64,000 nt of DNA from Oscillospiraceae bacterium (GTDB taxonomy: Bacteria; Bacillota; Clostridia; Oscillospirales; CAG-272), in contig CP091718.1 in the NCBI GenBank assembly GCA_022009675.1, forward strand, positions 1,488,001-1,552,000, given 5' to 3'. Positions 1-9,097 of the stretch are shown here, in pieces. The position numbers and the translations under genes are program-made. The notes beneath the pieces were generated by a model. The model did no database searches and was not told the origin of the DNA. It worked only from the letters and a program-made list of their open reading frames with translations. How positions within the stretch are numbered: position 1 is the first letter of the stretch; every line of letters starts with the position of its first letter.

Positions 1-1658
1 TCTGTCCTCCAACGCGGCGCAGAACGGGCACGTCTGCCTGCCGCGTGACAAGCTGGTGCCGGCGGCGGCACAGCTCCTGCGTACCGATGCGGAGAAGATT
101 GACCGCGCGGTCGCGGCGCAGCTGAAGGCGGGAAAACTGGTTTGCCGCCGCTTTTTCCGGCGTGGATTACCTGTATACGGCGGCGGACGACCGCACCGAG
201 CAGTACATAGCAGACAAGCTGAGGCTGCTGGACAGACTGTGCCCGGCGGTGGACGGCGGCGATGTGCAGTCGTTCATCCGGCGGGAGGAGCAGGAGGTCG
301 GGATGTCCTATGCCACGGGACAGAAAAAGGCGATTTTTGACGCGCTTTGCCACGGGGTTATGATCCTGACCGGAGGTCCCGGAACGGGAAAGACAACGGT
401 CGTACACGCGCTGATCCGGATATTCGATTCCATGGGGATGAAGATTGCGCTGGCGGCGCCCACCGGCAGAGCGGCAAAGCGGCTGTCCGAGTCCACTGCC
501 TGCGAGGCAAAGACCATTCACCGTCTGCTGGAAATGAGCTTTGACGAGGATGGCGGGCGTGGTGGCTTCCGCCGCAACGAGCAGGATCTGCTGGAGGAGG
601 AGGTCATCATCATTGACGAGGCATCCATGGTGGACAGTATGCTGATGGCGGCACTCCTGCGGGCAGTCAAGCCGGGAGCGCGACTGATCCTGATCGGCGA
701 TGCGGATCAGCTGCCCAGCGTCGGCGCGGGGCGTGTGCTGAACGACCTGATAGACAGCGGCAGTTTTGCGACCGTGCGGTTGGAGGAGATATTCCGGCAG
801 TCGCAGGCATCGCTAATCGTGACCAATGCCCACGCCATCAACCGCGGCGAGATGCCGGTTCTGACAGACAGACGGAACGATTTCTTCTTTTTGCCCCGGC
901 GCACCGACGCGGAAATATCCGCCACCATTGTAGAGCTGTACAAAACGCGCCTGCCGCGCACTTACGGACAGCTGACCGAGAACGGTATCCAGATCATCAC
1001 GCCTTCCCGGCGCGGGGAGGCGGGCACTGAGCATCTCAACCGGCTGTTGCAGGCGGCGCTGAACCCTGCCGAGAGGGGCAGGGCAGAGATGAGCTTCCGA
1101 GACAAGCTGTTTCGCGTGGGCGACCGCGTCATGCAGACCCGGAACAACTATGATGTGCTTTGGGAGGACGATGAAACGGATGAAGCCGCCGTGCCGGAGC
1201 CGGAGGATGTGTCCCCGGGACGCGGCCGTGCCAGACCGCCGCAGGTTGCCGGGCGTGAGTGGGACGAGGAGCCGGAATCCGAGCGCGGCGGTGTTTTCAA
1301 CGGGGACATCGGCGTTATCGTGGATATTGACGTGCCGGAGCGCACCATGCGCGTGCGGTTCGACGACAGGGTGGCAATCTATACGTCGGATATGCTGGAC
1401 GATCTGGAGCACGCATGGGCGGTGACGGTTCACAAGAGCCAGGGGAGCGAGTATCCCTTTGTCATCATGCCGATGTACAGCGCCTCGACCCTGCTTCTGA
1501 CGCGGAATCTGCTGTATACGGCAGTGACACGTGCCCAGCGCATGGTGATTCTGGTCGGGCGCGAATCTGTGATCCGGACGATGGTGGAGAATAACCGCCA
1601 GTCCATGCGCTATACGGGGCTGAGCCACCGCCTGCAGGCGGCGGACGCGGCGGAGTGA
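1..1658 (+). CDS. recD2: RecD2-type ATP-dependent DNA helicase, 5' end outside window
   Basis: Superfamily 1B helicase of the RecD2/YrrC type, a 5'-3' DNA helicase of repair and recombination. The main frame starts at the GTG at 162 and shows Walker A (GGPGTGKT, near residue 71), Walker B (IIIDEASMVD), the late helicase motif HKSQGSEYPFV and LYTAVTRAQ. The upstream 1-155 translates in another frame to matching N-terminal helicase sequence (NAAQNGHVCLP). One extra T in the run at 152-156 explains the break, so this is one gene whose true start lies before the window. The TGA at 1656 is followed one base later by the ComF gene, suggesting co-transcription. Family assignment is firm; RecD2 rather than another RecD-like member is inferred from length and the lack of recBC nearby. 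Confidence 0.9.
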
Positions 1659-1659
1659 T

Positions 1660-2398
1660 ATGCGGGGCGCGGTATCGGCGGTCGGCGGTGTGCTGACCGA
1701 CTTGTTCTTCCCGCCGCGCTGTGCGGGATGCGGCGCGCTCCTGCCACCCTTCCGGCGCCTGCACGGCGGAGTCGTCCCGGCACTTTGCGCGGATTGCCTC
1801 CCCTCAGTGGGAGAAGGCACGGGCGCAGGTACCGGACGGGGGGCAGGCGGGGGCGGTCTGGCTTGTCCCGTACTGCCCGGAGGAGCCGGAATGTGTTCCG
1901 CAGCAAGTGATTTTCCGGCTCAAGCACCGGGATGACAGAAGGCTGACGGAGTGGCTGTCGACGGCGTTCGCGGAGCCGGTTCGCCGGACACTGGAGTCGG
2001 CAGGCACGGATGTGCGGACTGCGGTATGCCTGTACCCGCCCCGGCGCCGCGCAGCCGTCCGGAAGGACGGATTTGACCAGGCACAGCGGCTGGCTTGCGG
2101 GTTGGCGGACTGTCTGGGCGCCACGTGCCTGCCCGCCGTGCGGCGTGTATCGGATGGCGCGGGGGCGCAGAAGACCTTGGACGCCGCCGGACGCCGTGCG
2201 AGTGCCGCGTCCGCATATGTGCTGGAGGAGCGGCTTGCCCCGCGCCTGTCCGGACGTGTTGCCGTGCTGTCGGATGATCTGTTCACCACGGGTGCGACGT
2301 TGTTCCGCCTCGCCGCGCTTGCCCGTTCTGCCGGTGCGTCCGGCGTTCTGCTTGCCACGGTGGCAAGGACGCGGGAACGGCACGACTGCACCGACTGA
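1660..2398 (+). CDS. comF: ComF-family phosphoribosyltransferase, one frameshift
   Basis: The N-terminal part (1660-about 1805) has the zinc-ribbon pattern of ComF proteins (FFPPRCAGCGALL, then CADC). The C-terminal part, read one frame over, has the PRTase signature VAVLSDDLFTTGATL near the end. ComF proteins act in natural transformation in Bacillus and are widely kept in Firmicutes; the substrate is not established. The frame changes near 1805, beside a run of C, and the two halves join smoothly (CADCLPS to QWEKARAQ), so this is probably one 245-residue protein. It starts one base after recD2 stops. A second possibility is a general PRTase-related amidophosphoribosyltransferase, but the zinc ribbon argues for ComF. 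Confidence 0.8.
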
Positions 2399-2503
2399 TG
2401 CGGGGGCATGACGGGCGCGCGACAGTTGACCAATTTTTTTGAAAAAAACAGAGCCGGAACCTTGTACAGAACCGGGAATCTCCTGCCGTGACACAGCTTT
2501 CTC

Positions 2504-2532
2504 TTGACAAAGCAGAGCGTTTGGAGTATAAT
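2504..2532 (+). promoter_or_regulatory. Consensus sigma-A promoter of the folT operon
   Basis: TTGACA at 2504-2509 and TATAAT at 2527-2532 are separated by exactly 17 nt. Both boxes are perfect consensus. The start would fall near 2540, just ahead of the structured leader before folT. Confidence 0.85.
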
Positions 2533-2544
2533 GACGGTGCAAAT

Positions 2545-2740
2545 CTGAAGAGTAAGGATACGGGCGTACAGTGCCGACGGGACGGGGAGTTGTCCGCCGG
2601 ACGAAAGCCGCAAGGGGTAACCCGCGGCTGCGGTCCGCATCCTGCATCCCGCTTCATCTGGCTGAAATCATGAGGTTCTTTTGCGCGCGGCGCGTATGCC
2701 TCCTTTCCTGCCAAATGGCTGTGGGGAAGGAGGTATTTTT
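2545..2740 (+). promoter_or_regulatory. Tetrahydrofolate riboswitch leader with ribosome-site sequestering hairpin
   Basis: The 200-nt leader between promoter and folT is highly structured. It contains elements I recognise from THF-I riboswitches of Clostridia: GGGGAGUUGUC, then GGACGAAAGCCGC, then a closing GCGGUCCGCAUCC around 2628-2643. Downstream, ATGCCTCCTTTCC (2696-2708) pairs with GGGAAGGAGGTAT (2723-2735), which buries the folT Shine-Dalgarno in a hairpin followed by a T run. The expression platform could therefore act on translation, or as a terminator. Known family logic is repression of folate uptake when THF is plentiful. The genes downstream, folT and folC, support the ligand call. 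The aptamer fold was judged by eye only. Confidence 0.7.
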
Positions 2741-2742
2741 AT

Positions 2743-3345
2743 ATGACAAACCAAAGAAGCTTTTCCCTGATCCGGCGTCACACTACGGTGCGCCTGACGA
2801 CAGACGCCGTCCTGATCGCCGTGTACGTGGCGCTTGCCTCGTTCGTTTCCATCAATCTCCCCATTGCTCAGTTCTCCCTGTCCTCCCTGCCGATCCTGCT
2901 GTGTGTGTTTGCGCTCGGTGTGCCGGATGCCGTTGCGGTCGCTCTGTGCGGCTCGTTTATCGAGCAGGTGCTGTACGGTCTTTCCCCGACAGCGCCGCTG
3001 TGGATGGCGGCGCCCGTGGCGATGGCACTGACCGCCGGCGGGCTTGCCGCGCTGTTCCGCCGTCTGTCCGGCAGGGAACTTCCCGTGTGGCAGACCATCG
3101 TGACGGTGGTCGTGGCTGAATTGGTCATGACGCTGGTCAACACCGGAATGCTGTATCTGGACGCGCACATTATGCAGTACTCCGTCAAGGCGATTGGGGT
3201 TGTGCTCCCGATCCGACTGGGCAACGGCGCCGCCCGGACGGTCTGCACCGCCATTCTGACGCCGGGCATTCTGACGCCCCTGCGCCTGATTACGGATAAA
3301 CGCCGCGCCGACAGCAACAACGGGACGCGGGGCGAGTCCGTATGA
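2743..3345 (+). CDS. folT: Folate ECF transporter substrate-binding subunit FolT
   Basis: A 200-residue membrane protein with about six hydrophobic segments and the N-terminal TDAVLIAVYVALAS stretch typical of ECF-transporter S components. These bind a vitamin and share the EcfA/EcfA'/EcfT module encoded elsewhere. The folate assignment rests on context: a THF-riboswitch-like leader directly upstream and folC overlapping by 4 nt downstream. The start ATG at 2743 lies a few bases after AAGGAGG, which is itself buried in the leader hairpin. Alternative S-component ligands cannot be excluded from sequence alone. Confidence 0.8.
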   Translation: MTNQRSFSLIRRHTTVRLTTDAVLIAVYVALASFVSINLPIAQFSLSSLPILLCVFALGVPDAVAVALCGSFIEQVLYGLSPTAPLWMAAPVAMALTAGGLAALFRRLSGRELPVWQTIVTVVVAELVMTLVNTGMLYLDAHIMQYSVKAIGVVLPIRLGNGAARTVCTAILTPGILTPLRLITDKRRADSNNGTRGESV

Positions 3346-4712
3346 CACCTGAGATCCGCACCGCCGCCGATGCGATAGCATATATCCACTCCAACATATG
3401 GACGCGGCACGCACCGGGGCTGGAGCGGATGCGGGAGCTTTGCCGGCGGCTGGGCGACCCGCAGAAGTCGCTTCGCTTCCTGCACGTGGCAGGCACCAAC
3501 GGGAAAGGGTCGGTCTGCGCCATGCTGGATGCGGTATTGCGCACGGCGGGCTACCGTGTGGGACTGTTCACCTCACCCTATCTTGTTTCGTTCAACGAGC
3601 GCATCCGCCTGAACGGCCAGCCGATCCCGGACGCGGAGCTGGCGGAAATTACGGCACGCATCCGCCCCATTGCCGACAGCATGACCGACGTGCCCACCGA
3701 GTTTGAGTTGATAACCGCCATCGGACTTGCCTTTTTCGCCCGCCACGCCTGCGATTTCGTGGTGTTCGAGGTCGGCATGGGCGGGCGGCTGGACTCTACC
3801 AATATCCTCGCGCCGGAGGAAGTAGCCGTATCAGTCATCACCTGCATTGCCATGGATCATACTGCCTATCTGGGAGACACGCCGGAAAAGATAGCCGCCG
3901 AGAAGGCGGGCATCATCAAGCCCGGCATTCCGGTGGTGTTCGGCGGGACGCACGAGCCGTTGACGCCTGATGGCGTCGTGCCGGAGATCCGCGCGGATCG
4001 TGTTGTGGATCCGGTATCCTGCGGACAGGTCATCCGGGCGCAGGCGGAGCGGGTGGGCGCCCCCTACATCCCGGTTCCCGCCGGACTTCTGCGCGTAACG
4101 CACACCGGGCTGGACGGCTCGGACTTTGATTTCGGTCAACGGCGCGGACTGCACATCCCCCTGCCGGGGCTGTACCAGCCGTTCAACGCCGCGACTGCCC
4201 TGTGTGCGCTGGATGTTCTCCGGGAGCGCGGCACCTGCATCCCGGAGGCAGCGATCCGATCCGGGCTTGCCGGCGTCAGCTGGGCGGGGCGCTTTGAGGT
4301 GCTGTACCGCGATCCGGACGATCCGCGCGTCGTGGTGGTGGCGGACGGCGGGCATAACCCGGAGGGCGTTGCGGCTGCCGCCGCCAGTGCCGCCGCTTGC
4401 TTCGGAGGCGAGCGGATCAACCTTTTGACCGGCGTGATGGCAGACAAGGACTACACGACTATGGCACACAGCCTTGCAGCCGTGGCGCGCCGCGTGTTCA
4501 CGGTCACGCCGGATAACAGTCGCGCCCTGTCCGGAGATGCCTATGCCGCCCTGTACCGGGCGCAGGGCATTCCGGTTCATGACTTTCCCATCGGTTGCCG
4601 CCGCTTTTTTTCCGCCGCGCTTGCCGACTGCCGCCGTGCCGGTGTCCCGCTGCTTTGCCTTGGTTCTTTGTATATGTACCGGGACGTGCTGGCGGCGGTG
4701 GAACAACTGTGA
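3342..4712 (+). CDS. folC: Folylpolyglutamate synthase / dihydrofolate synthase
   Basis: A 456-residue Mur-ligase-like enzyme that adds glutamate to folates (and to dihydropteroate in bifunctional members), trapping them in the cell. It shows the P-loop GTNGKGSV near residue 50, the family block DHTAYLGDTPEKIAAEKAGI around 180, and the ADGGHNPEG segment of the C-terminal domain. It starts at 3342, overlapping the folT stop, so the two are translationally coupled in one THF-regulated unit: uptake followed by polyglutamylation. The length is normal and the frame is unbroken. Confidence 0.93.
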   Translation: MTPEIRTAADAIAYIHSNIWTRHAPGLERMRELCRRLGDPQKSLRFLHVAGTNGKGSVCAMLDAVLRTAGYRVGLFTSPYLVSFNERIRLNGQPIPDAELAEITARIRPIADSMTDVPTEFELITAIGLAFFARHACDFVVFEVGMGGRLDSTNILAPEEVAVSVITCIAMDHTAYLGDTPEKIAAEKAGIIKPGIPVVFGGTHEPLTPDGVVPEIRADRVVDPVSCGQVIRAQAERVGAPYIPVPAGLLRVTHTGLDGSDFDFGQRRGLHIPLPGLYQPFNAATALCALDVLRERGTCIPEAAIRSGLAGVSWAGRFEVLYRDPDDPRVVVVADGGHNPEGVAAAAASAAACFGGERINLLTGVMADKDYTTMAHSLAAVARRVFTVTPDNSRALSGDAYAALYRAQGIPVHDFPIGCRRFFSAALADCRRAGVPLLCLGSLYMYRDVLAAVEQL

Positions 4713-4743
4713 AGCCGCGACAGCCGGGAACGCAATACGCCTA

Positions 4744-4781
4744 TCAACCTGCGGTTAAAAAGAAAACCGCAGGTTGATTTT
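4744..4781 (+). terminator. Intrinsic terminator after folC
   Basis: TCAACCTGCGGTT (4744-4756) pairs with AACCGCAGGTTGA (4765-4777), followed by TTTTA. It closes the folT-folC unit. Confidence 0.85.
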
Positions 4782-4869
4782 ATGTGCCGCGAAAACAGGC
4801 TGTCCGACCCGCGGCACCACGGGTATATGTAAACAAATCATGAATAATCGAATTTCCACAAAAAGCCGG

Positions 4870-4897
4870 TTGACAATCCGGGGATTTATGGTACAAT
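4870..4897 (+). promoter_or_regulatory. Sigma-A promoter upstream of the CNNM gene
   Basis: TTGACA at 4870-4875 and TACAAT at 4892-4897 with a 16-nt spacer. A 270-nt leader separates the predicted start from the next large gene at 5175. The leader carries a good ribosome site (AAAGGAG, 4915-4921) and a possible short reading frame. Confidence 0.75.
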
Positions 4898-4937
4898 TAT
4901 CGAAATACATGAGGAAAGGAGAACATGGTTTACCATT

Positions 4938-5111
4938 ATGGACGGGGACAGTACGTCTCACTGTTGTGAGAAGCCTCCTTTATGCCGTTATGTGCGCTTG
5001 AAGTGGTGTGAGCGCGACAGCAGCCTGTTTCTGCGTGAGCAGATGACGGGTTCTGTCGGTGTGCGACATTGCCTCAGGCTTTTTCTTATACTTTGCCTGC
5101 AGGCAGCATAG
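4938..5111 (+). CDS. Possible 57-residue Cys-rich small protein
   Basis: An open frame between a promoter and the CNNM gene encodes a basic 57-residue peptide. It has five cysteines in HCCEKPPLCRYVRLKWC and a later CLRLF, then a hydrophobic end. The AAAGGAG at 4915-4921 is too far (16 nt) from this ATG. The nearer ATG at 4925 opens a frame that stops after 14 codons, so a small frame error may hide the true start. I do not recognise a family. It may instead be untranslated leader RNA. Confidence 0.3.
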   Translation: MDGDSTSHCCEKPPLCRYVRLKWCERDSSLFLREQMTGSVGVRHCLRLFLILCLQAA

Positions 5112-5174
5112 GATGAACAATACACGTAACGATAATGCATCGGACACAGAGTCCGGGAGGAGAGACATACAGTC

Positions 5175-6645
5175 ATGAAAAGCAATATTTTCCTGATGAT
5201 ACTCCTGCAGATACTGCTCATCGCGCTGAACGCCGTGTTCGCCGCAGCAGAGATTGCAGTGCTGAGTGTCAACGAAAACAAACTCAATAAGCTGGCAGAG
5301 GATGGGAACCGGCGTGCCCGCCGCCTGCTGAAGCTGACGAAACAGCCCGCGAAGTTTCTGGCGACCATTCAGGTAGCTATCACGCTGGCGGGATTCCTGG
5401 GAAGCGCCTTTGCCGCCGACAACTTTGCGGGTCCCATCGTAAACGCGCTGATGAAGAAGGGCGCGGATGCCTACGTATCCGAGTCCACGATGAACACAAT
5501 CGCAGTCGTAGTGATTACGCTGATCCTGTCCTACGTCACGCTGATTTTTCGGCGAGCTGGTGCCGAAGCGGGTTGCCATGCGCAAGTCCGAATCGCTGGC
5601 GCTGGGCATATCGGGAATGCTTCGGGCGGTCGGTACGCTGTTTGCCCCGCTGGTCTGGCTGCTGACCAAATCCACGAACGGCGTACTGCGCCTGATGGGC
5701 ATTGACCCCACGCAGACGGATGAGCAGGCAAGCGAGGAGGACATCCGCCTGATGGTGGATGCCAGTGCCGAAAACGGCGCCATTGACCGCGAGGAGCAGA
5801 GTATCATTCAGAATGTGTTTGAATTTGACGATCTGACCGCCGGGGAGATCGCCGTACACCGTACCGAGGTCACGATTCTGTGGATCGAGGACGATATGCA
5901 GGCGTGGGACGAAACCATTCACAAGGGGCGCTTTACCTTCTATCCCGTGTGCGGCGAGTCCAAGGATAACGTCATCGGCGTGCTGAATGCCAAGGACTAC
6001 TACCGCCTGGACAGCAAGGACCGGGAGACGGTCATGGCAGAGGCGGTAAGACCTGCGTACCTGGTGCCGGAGGGTGTCAAGGCGGACGTCCTGTTCCGCA
6101 ATATGCGCACAACGCGCAATAAGTTTGCCGTTGTGCTGGATGAATACGGCGGCATGGCGGGTATCGTGACGATCACAGACCTGATCGAGCGGCTGGTAGG
6201 CGACCTGACCAACGCCGACGACAGCACGCCGCCCGCGCCGGCGGACATCGTCAAGCGGGAGGACGGCGACTGGGAAGTGCGCGGCACCGCAGATCTGAGC
6301 GAGGTGCAGCAGGAGTTGGATGTGGAACTGCCCACGGAGGATTGCGATACCTTCGGCGGACTGGTCTTTGCCGAGCTGGGAACCATTCCGGAGGACGGCA
6401 CGACCTGCGATATCACCATCGGACGGCTGGAAATCCACGTACAGAGTGTCGCGGATCACCAAATGGAGGTTGCGCTTGTCCATGTCCTGCCCAAGGAGAA
6501 TACGGGCGATGATGACGATGACGAGGATGAGGACGACGCGGAAAAGGACAGCGAAAAGGGCAAGGACCGGAAAGAAAAGGACAAAGACAAAGAGAAGGAA
6601 AAGGAAAAGGATAGAGAAAAGTCCGCCGCCGCGGAAAAGCCGTAA
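5175..6645 (+). CDS. CNNM/CorC-family membrane protein with CBS pair, one frameshift
   Basis: Transporter-associated protein of the CNNM/HlyC-CorC type, in bacteria linked to magnesium or cobalt export. The N-terminal 125 residues hold DUF21-type transmembrane helices and the start motif NAVFAAAEIAVLS. After a shift at about 5550 (TTTTT where TTTT is expected, giving LIFGELVPKRVAMRKSE) come two CBS domains and a CorC/HlyC C-terminal domain (DTFGGLVFAELGTIP). The last 45 residues are an extreme acidic-then-basic tail (DDDDDEDEDD followed by EK/DK repeats). The ATG at 5175 has GGGAGGAGAG upstream. The family call is firm and the ion is not known. Confidence 0.85.
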
Positions 6646-6701
6646 CATAATGCCTGCCGATAAAAATCTGTATGTACCAATCCGAAAAACGCGCAAATCA
6701 A

Positions 6702-6741
6702 ACAAAACTGCCGCCGGTCGCATTGCGACCGGCGGCAGTTG
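6702..6741 (-). terminator. Bidirectional hairpin between converging genes
   Basis: AACTGCCGCCGGTCG (6706-6720) pairs with CGACCGGCGGCAGTT (6726-6740). Read on the minus strand it is followed by a T-rich stretch, so it fits best as the terminator of the minus-strand lipoprotein gene that ends at 6757. It also sits after the CNNM gene on the plus strand. Confidence 0.75.
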
Positions 6742-6756
6742 CTTGCAGGTGTCATG

Positions 6757-7264
6757 TCACGCGCGGAGCGTCTGCTCCAACGCGGTGATGGCGGCGGAGG
6801 TTTCCGCCTCCGAGAGGAAGGAGTAGAATACATAGGTGCCGCAGACCTTGACCTGCGCCTGCTCCAGCTTGGGCAGCTCGCCGGGGTTATAGGAAGTCAG
6901 CAGGTCGCGCAGACGCAGTTTCTGCTTCAACAAAGGAGGTGACGGCATCGGCAACACCGCTCACATCGCTCTTGTTGATGACGTGGAAAACGCCGATCTG
7001 GTCAATGTTGGTCTCCTCATCGTCCGACAGCAGGATGATATGGTCGTAGCACTTTTCGGTCAGATCGCGGTAGTTCGCGCCGAACCGGGACTCCGAAATA
7101 TAATCCGCGTCCGCACCGTGATACCGCCCGCTCAGCACCTCCAGCAGTTTGTCGGCTACCTTATCGGCAGACAGCGTGGTGGTGTAGGAATCCTGCCCAC
7201 AGCCGGACAGCACCAGAGTAAGCGCCAGCGTGAGCGCGAGCAGGCAAGGAAAAATCTTTTTCAC
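6757..7264 (-). CDS. DUF4358-like lipoprotein, one frameshift
   Basis: The protein starts with a lipoprotein signal (MKKIFPCLLALTLALTLVLSGCG, cleavage before the Cys) and is about 165 residues long. It reads as one domain when the frame is corrected near 6930, where VADAVTSFVE joins QKLRLRDLL. Composition and layout (VADKLLEVLSGRY, late VKVCGTYVFYSFLSE) resemble DUF4358 proteins of Clostridia, whose role is unknown. It lies 12 bp downstream of the SGNH hydrolase gene on the same strand, so the two are probably one operon acting outside the membrane. Confidence 0.65.
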
Positions 7265-7276
7265 AGGAAACCCTCC

Positions 7277-8107
7277 TTAAGCGGTGTAGGCGTGGGTGCG
7301 GATATAGGACAGGATGAGACGGTACGCCTCGGTATTCAGATGGATGCCGTCCTCGCTGATGCAAAGTGAGTCGCGGAGGCAGTTGTTCTCATCCTTCAGC
7401 ACCGACTGCGTGTCCAGATACCGGCAGTTGTTCTCGGCGGCGACCGCCTTGACCCAACCGTTGGCGCGGTCGATCTTTTCATTGGACAGAACCTTACAGC
7501 CCGCCGTGACCGGGAAGATGGACTGCAACAGAATGACCGTATTGGGCGATGCCTTCTGAATGGCGCGAACCAGCTTGGTGTAGTATGCCTTGAAATCTGT
7601 CTCCACGAGGTAGGAAACGCCGTAATCGGTTCCCAGCGTGATAATAAGGATCTCCGGCTTCAGCTCGGCGGCTGCCTCCGCGATGGTTACATACCTGTCC
7701 GTGCCGGGCAGGTTGATCTTGGCGGAAGTGATGGGTGAATCCAGATTGAGCATATTATCCTTGGTGCGCCAGACCTGCTTCGTGTTCTGCCCGTCGGTCA
7801 GCACGCCGCGGCTGACAAGATGCGCGGTGAGGGAATCGCCGAGAAAGGTAAGCTTGTCCTGATACGCCTGCCCGGCGTCTGCGGTCTCGGGCAGCGTCAC
7901 GCTGTCCGGGACGGGCGAGGGGGACAGGGCAGAGGTGTCGGATTGGCTTCCGCTTTCGGTGCTGTCCGAGCCTGCACAGCCGCCGGAACAGCCGGTCGAA
8001 ATCGCCGCGATGATGGCAAATACAATGCACAGCAGTGCCAGCGCGGCACACGCATAGCGCAGGACGCGGCTGACGGTATCAAGCATTTCAGTGGAACGTG
8101 TATTCAT
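7277..8107 (-). CDS. Membrane-anchored SGNH/GDSL-family hydrolase
   Basis: About 276 residues. The start at 8107 is chosen because GGAGG lies 7 nt upstream; a longer frame upstream lacks such a site. One N-terminal membrane segment (residues 17-38) precedes a Ser/Pro-rich linker and an SGNH domain: the Ser block is FLGDSLT and the His block is DGIHLNTEAY. The usual Gly-x-Asn block appears as LGTDYG, with Asp where Asn is expected. SGNH enzymes often remove or add acyl groups on envelope glycans; the substrate here is unknown. Its downstream partner is a lipoprotein. Confidence 0.8.
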   Translation of the reverse strand: MNTRSTEMLDTVSRVLRYACAALALLCIVFAIIAAISTGCSGGCAGSDSTESGSQSDTSALSPSPVPDSVTLPETADAGQAYQDKLTFLGDSLTAHLVSRGVLTDGQNTKQVWRTKDNMLNLDSPITSAKINLPGTDRYVTIAEAAAELKPEILIITLGTDYGVSYLVETDFKAYYTKLVRAIQKASPNTVILLQSIFPVTAGCKVLSNEKIDRANGWVKAVAAENNCRYLDTQSVLKDENNCLRDSLCISEDGIHLNTEAYRLILSYIRTHAYTA

Positions 8108-8175
8108 GAGGCAACCTCCGATAATAGTATAAAAAGTATAGGCGGGAAACCGCCGGAATATCCGTAAGCGGGGCA

Positions 8176-8706
8176 TTATAGGCACTTCTTATTCGCCGTG
8201 CGGTGAATTTTCAGAGGCACCCTGATCCCGCTCCCGCAATTCATTGATCCCGTTTGCCGAACTGCGAACGGTAGGGTTGTTCGTTGACTGCCCGGCTGTC
8301 CCTGTCGGTGAGCCACGGCGGCGAGGATTGCCGTACCGATGGCGTAGACCAGAACGGAAAGGAACAGGAACAGCAGGGTGGTGCCCGCGGTGGGCTTCTG
8401 CTCGATCTGCACCGGCAGATAGACGAAACCGTAGGCGCTGCCCAGTGTCAACAGGGCATGGGATACGGTGCGGGCGGCACGCGAGAGTGAGCTGTGCCGG
8501 ATACGCGCCGCGCAGGCAAAGCACAGCGACAGTGGCAGGAACAGCAACAGCCGCAGCGGCGACGGCGCCCTGTCCAGGATAGCATAAATCAGCAACATAA
8601 GGGTGCTGAGCACGGTGAACCACGCGCAGGCGTGCAGGGCCAATGCCCGGCAGGCGGCAGGCGGGAATGCCGGAGAGCCCGGCTCGGACGATTGTTTGCG
8701 GTTCAT
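8176..8706 (-). CDS. Four-helix membrane protein, DUF3021-like, C-terminus uncertain
   Basis: From ATG at 8706 the protein has a short hydrophilic N-terminus and then four hydrophobic segments of about 20 residues. This is the size and topology of DUF3021 proteins, but I see no diagnostic motif. The C-terminal 45 residues after IGTAILAAVAHR differ between overlapping frames near 8285, so a frame error may have altered the tail. It probably has its own promoter: TATAAT is present on the minus strand at 8855-8860. Confidence 0.5.
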   Translation of the reverse strand: MNRKQSSEPGSPAFPPAACRALALHACAWFTVLSTLMLLIYAILDRAPSPLRLLLFLPLSLCFACAARIRHSSLSRAARTVSHALLTLGSAYGFVYLPVQIEQKPTAGTTLLFLFLSVLVYAIGTAILAAVAHRQGQPGSQRTTLPFAVRQTGSMNCGSGIRVPLKIHRTANKKCL

Positions 8707-9097
8707 ACGGAAAGCCTTTCGGTCAGGGGAGTGCCGATCATCCGGCACGGTCTGGCGCCGGACGGATCGGGGTTCCTTTAGTGTGGGCACTTCCCGGAAA
8801 AAAATCCGCCACGCGGCGGATCCCGGCGATGCCCTGTGAGCAAGCTCTTCCATTATAATGCATCCGCACGGAAAAAAAGCAAGAAGTATTTGTGAATTTT
8901 TTTCCGGGAAGTATTCGACTGTATGCAACAACGGGATCCGGTTGCGCCGGGGACTGCTCCGAAAGCGGCAGACGCCGTCAGCCTCCGCCGGCTCTTTCCG
9001 CGAAAAAGGGACGTTCGTTCACGAAATATTAAAAAATATGTGGTACAATACGAGGGATCGTAAGTCAGACCATCACGGCGGAAAGAGGATGTACAGA

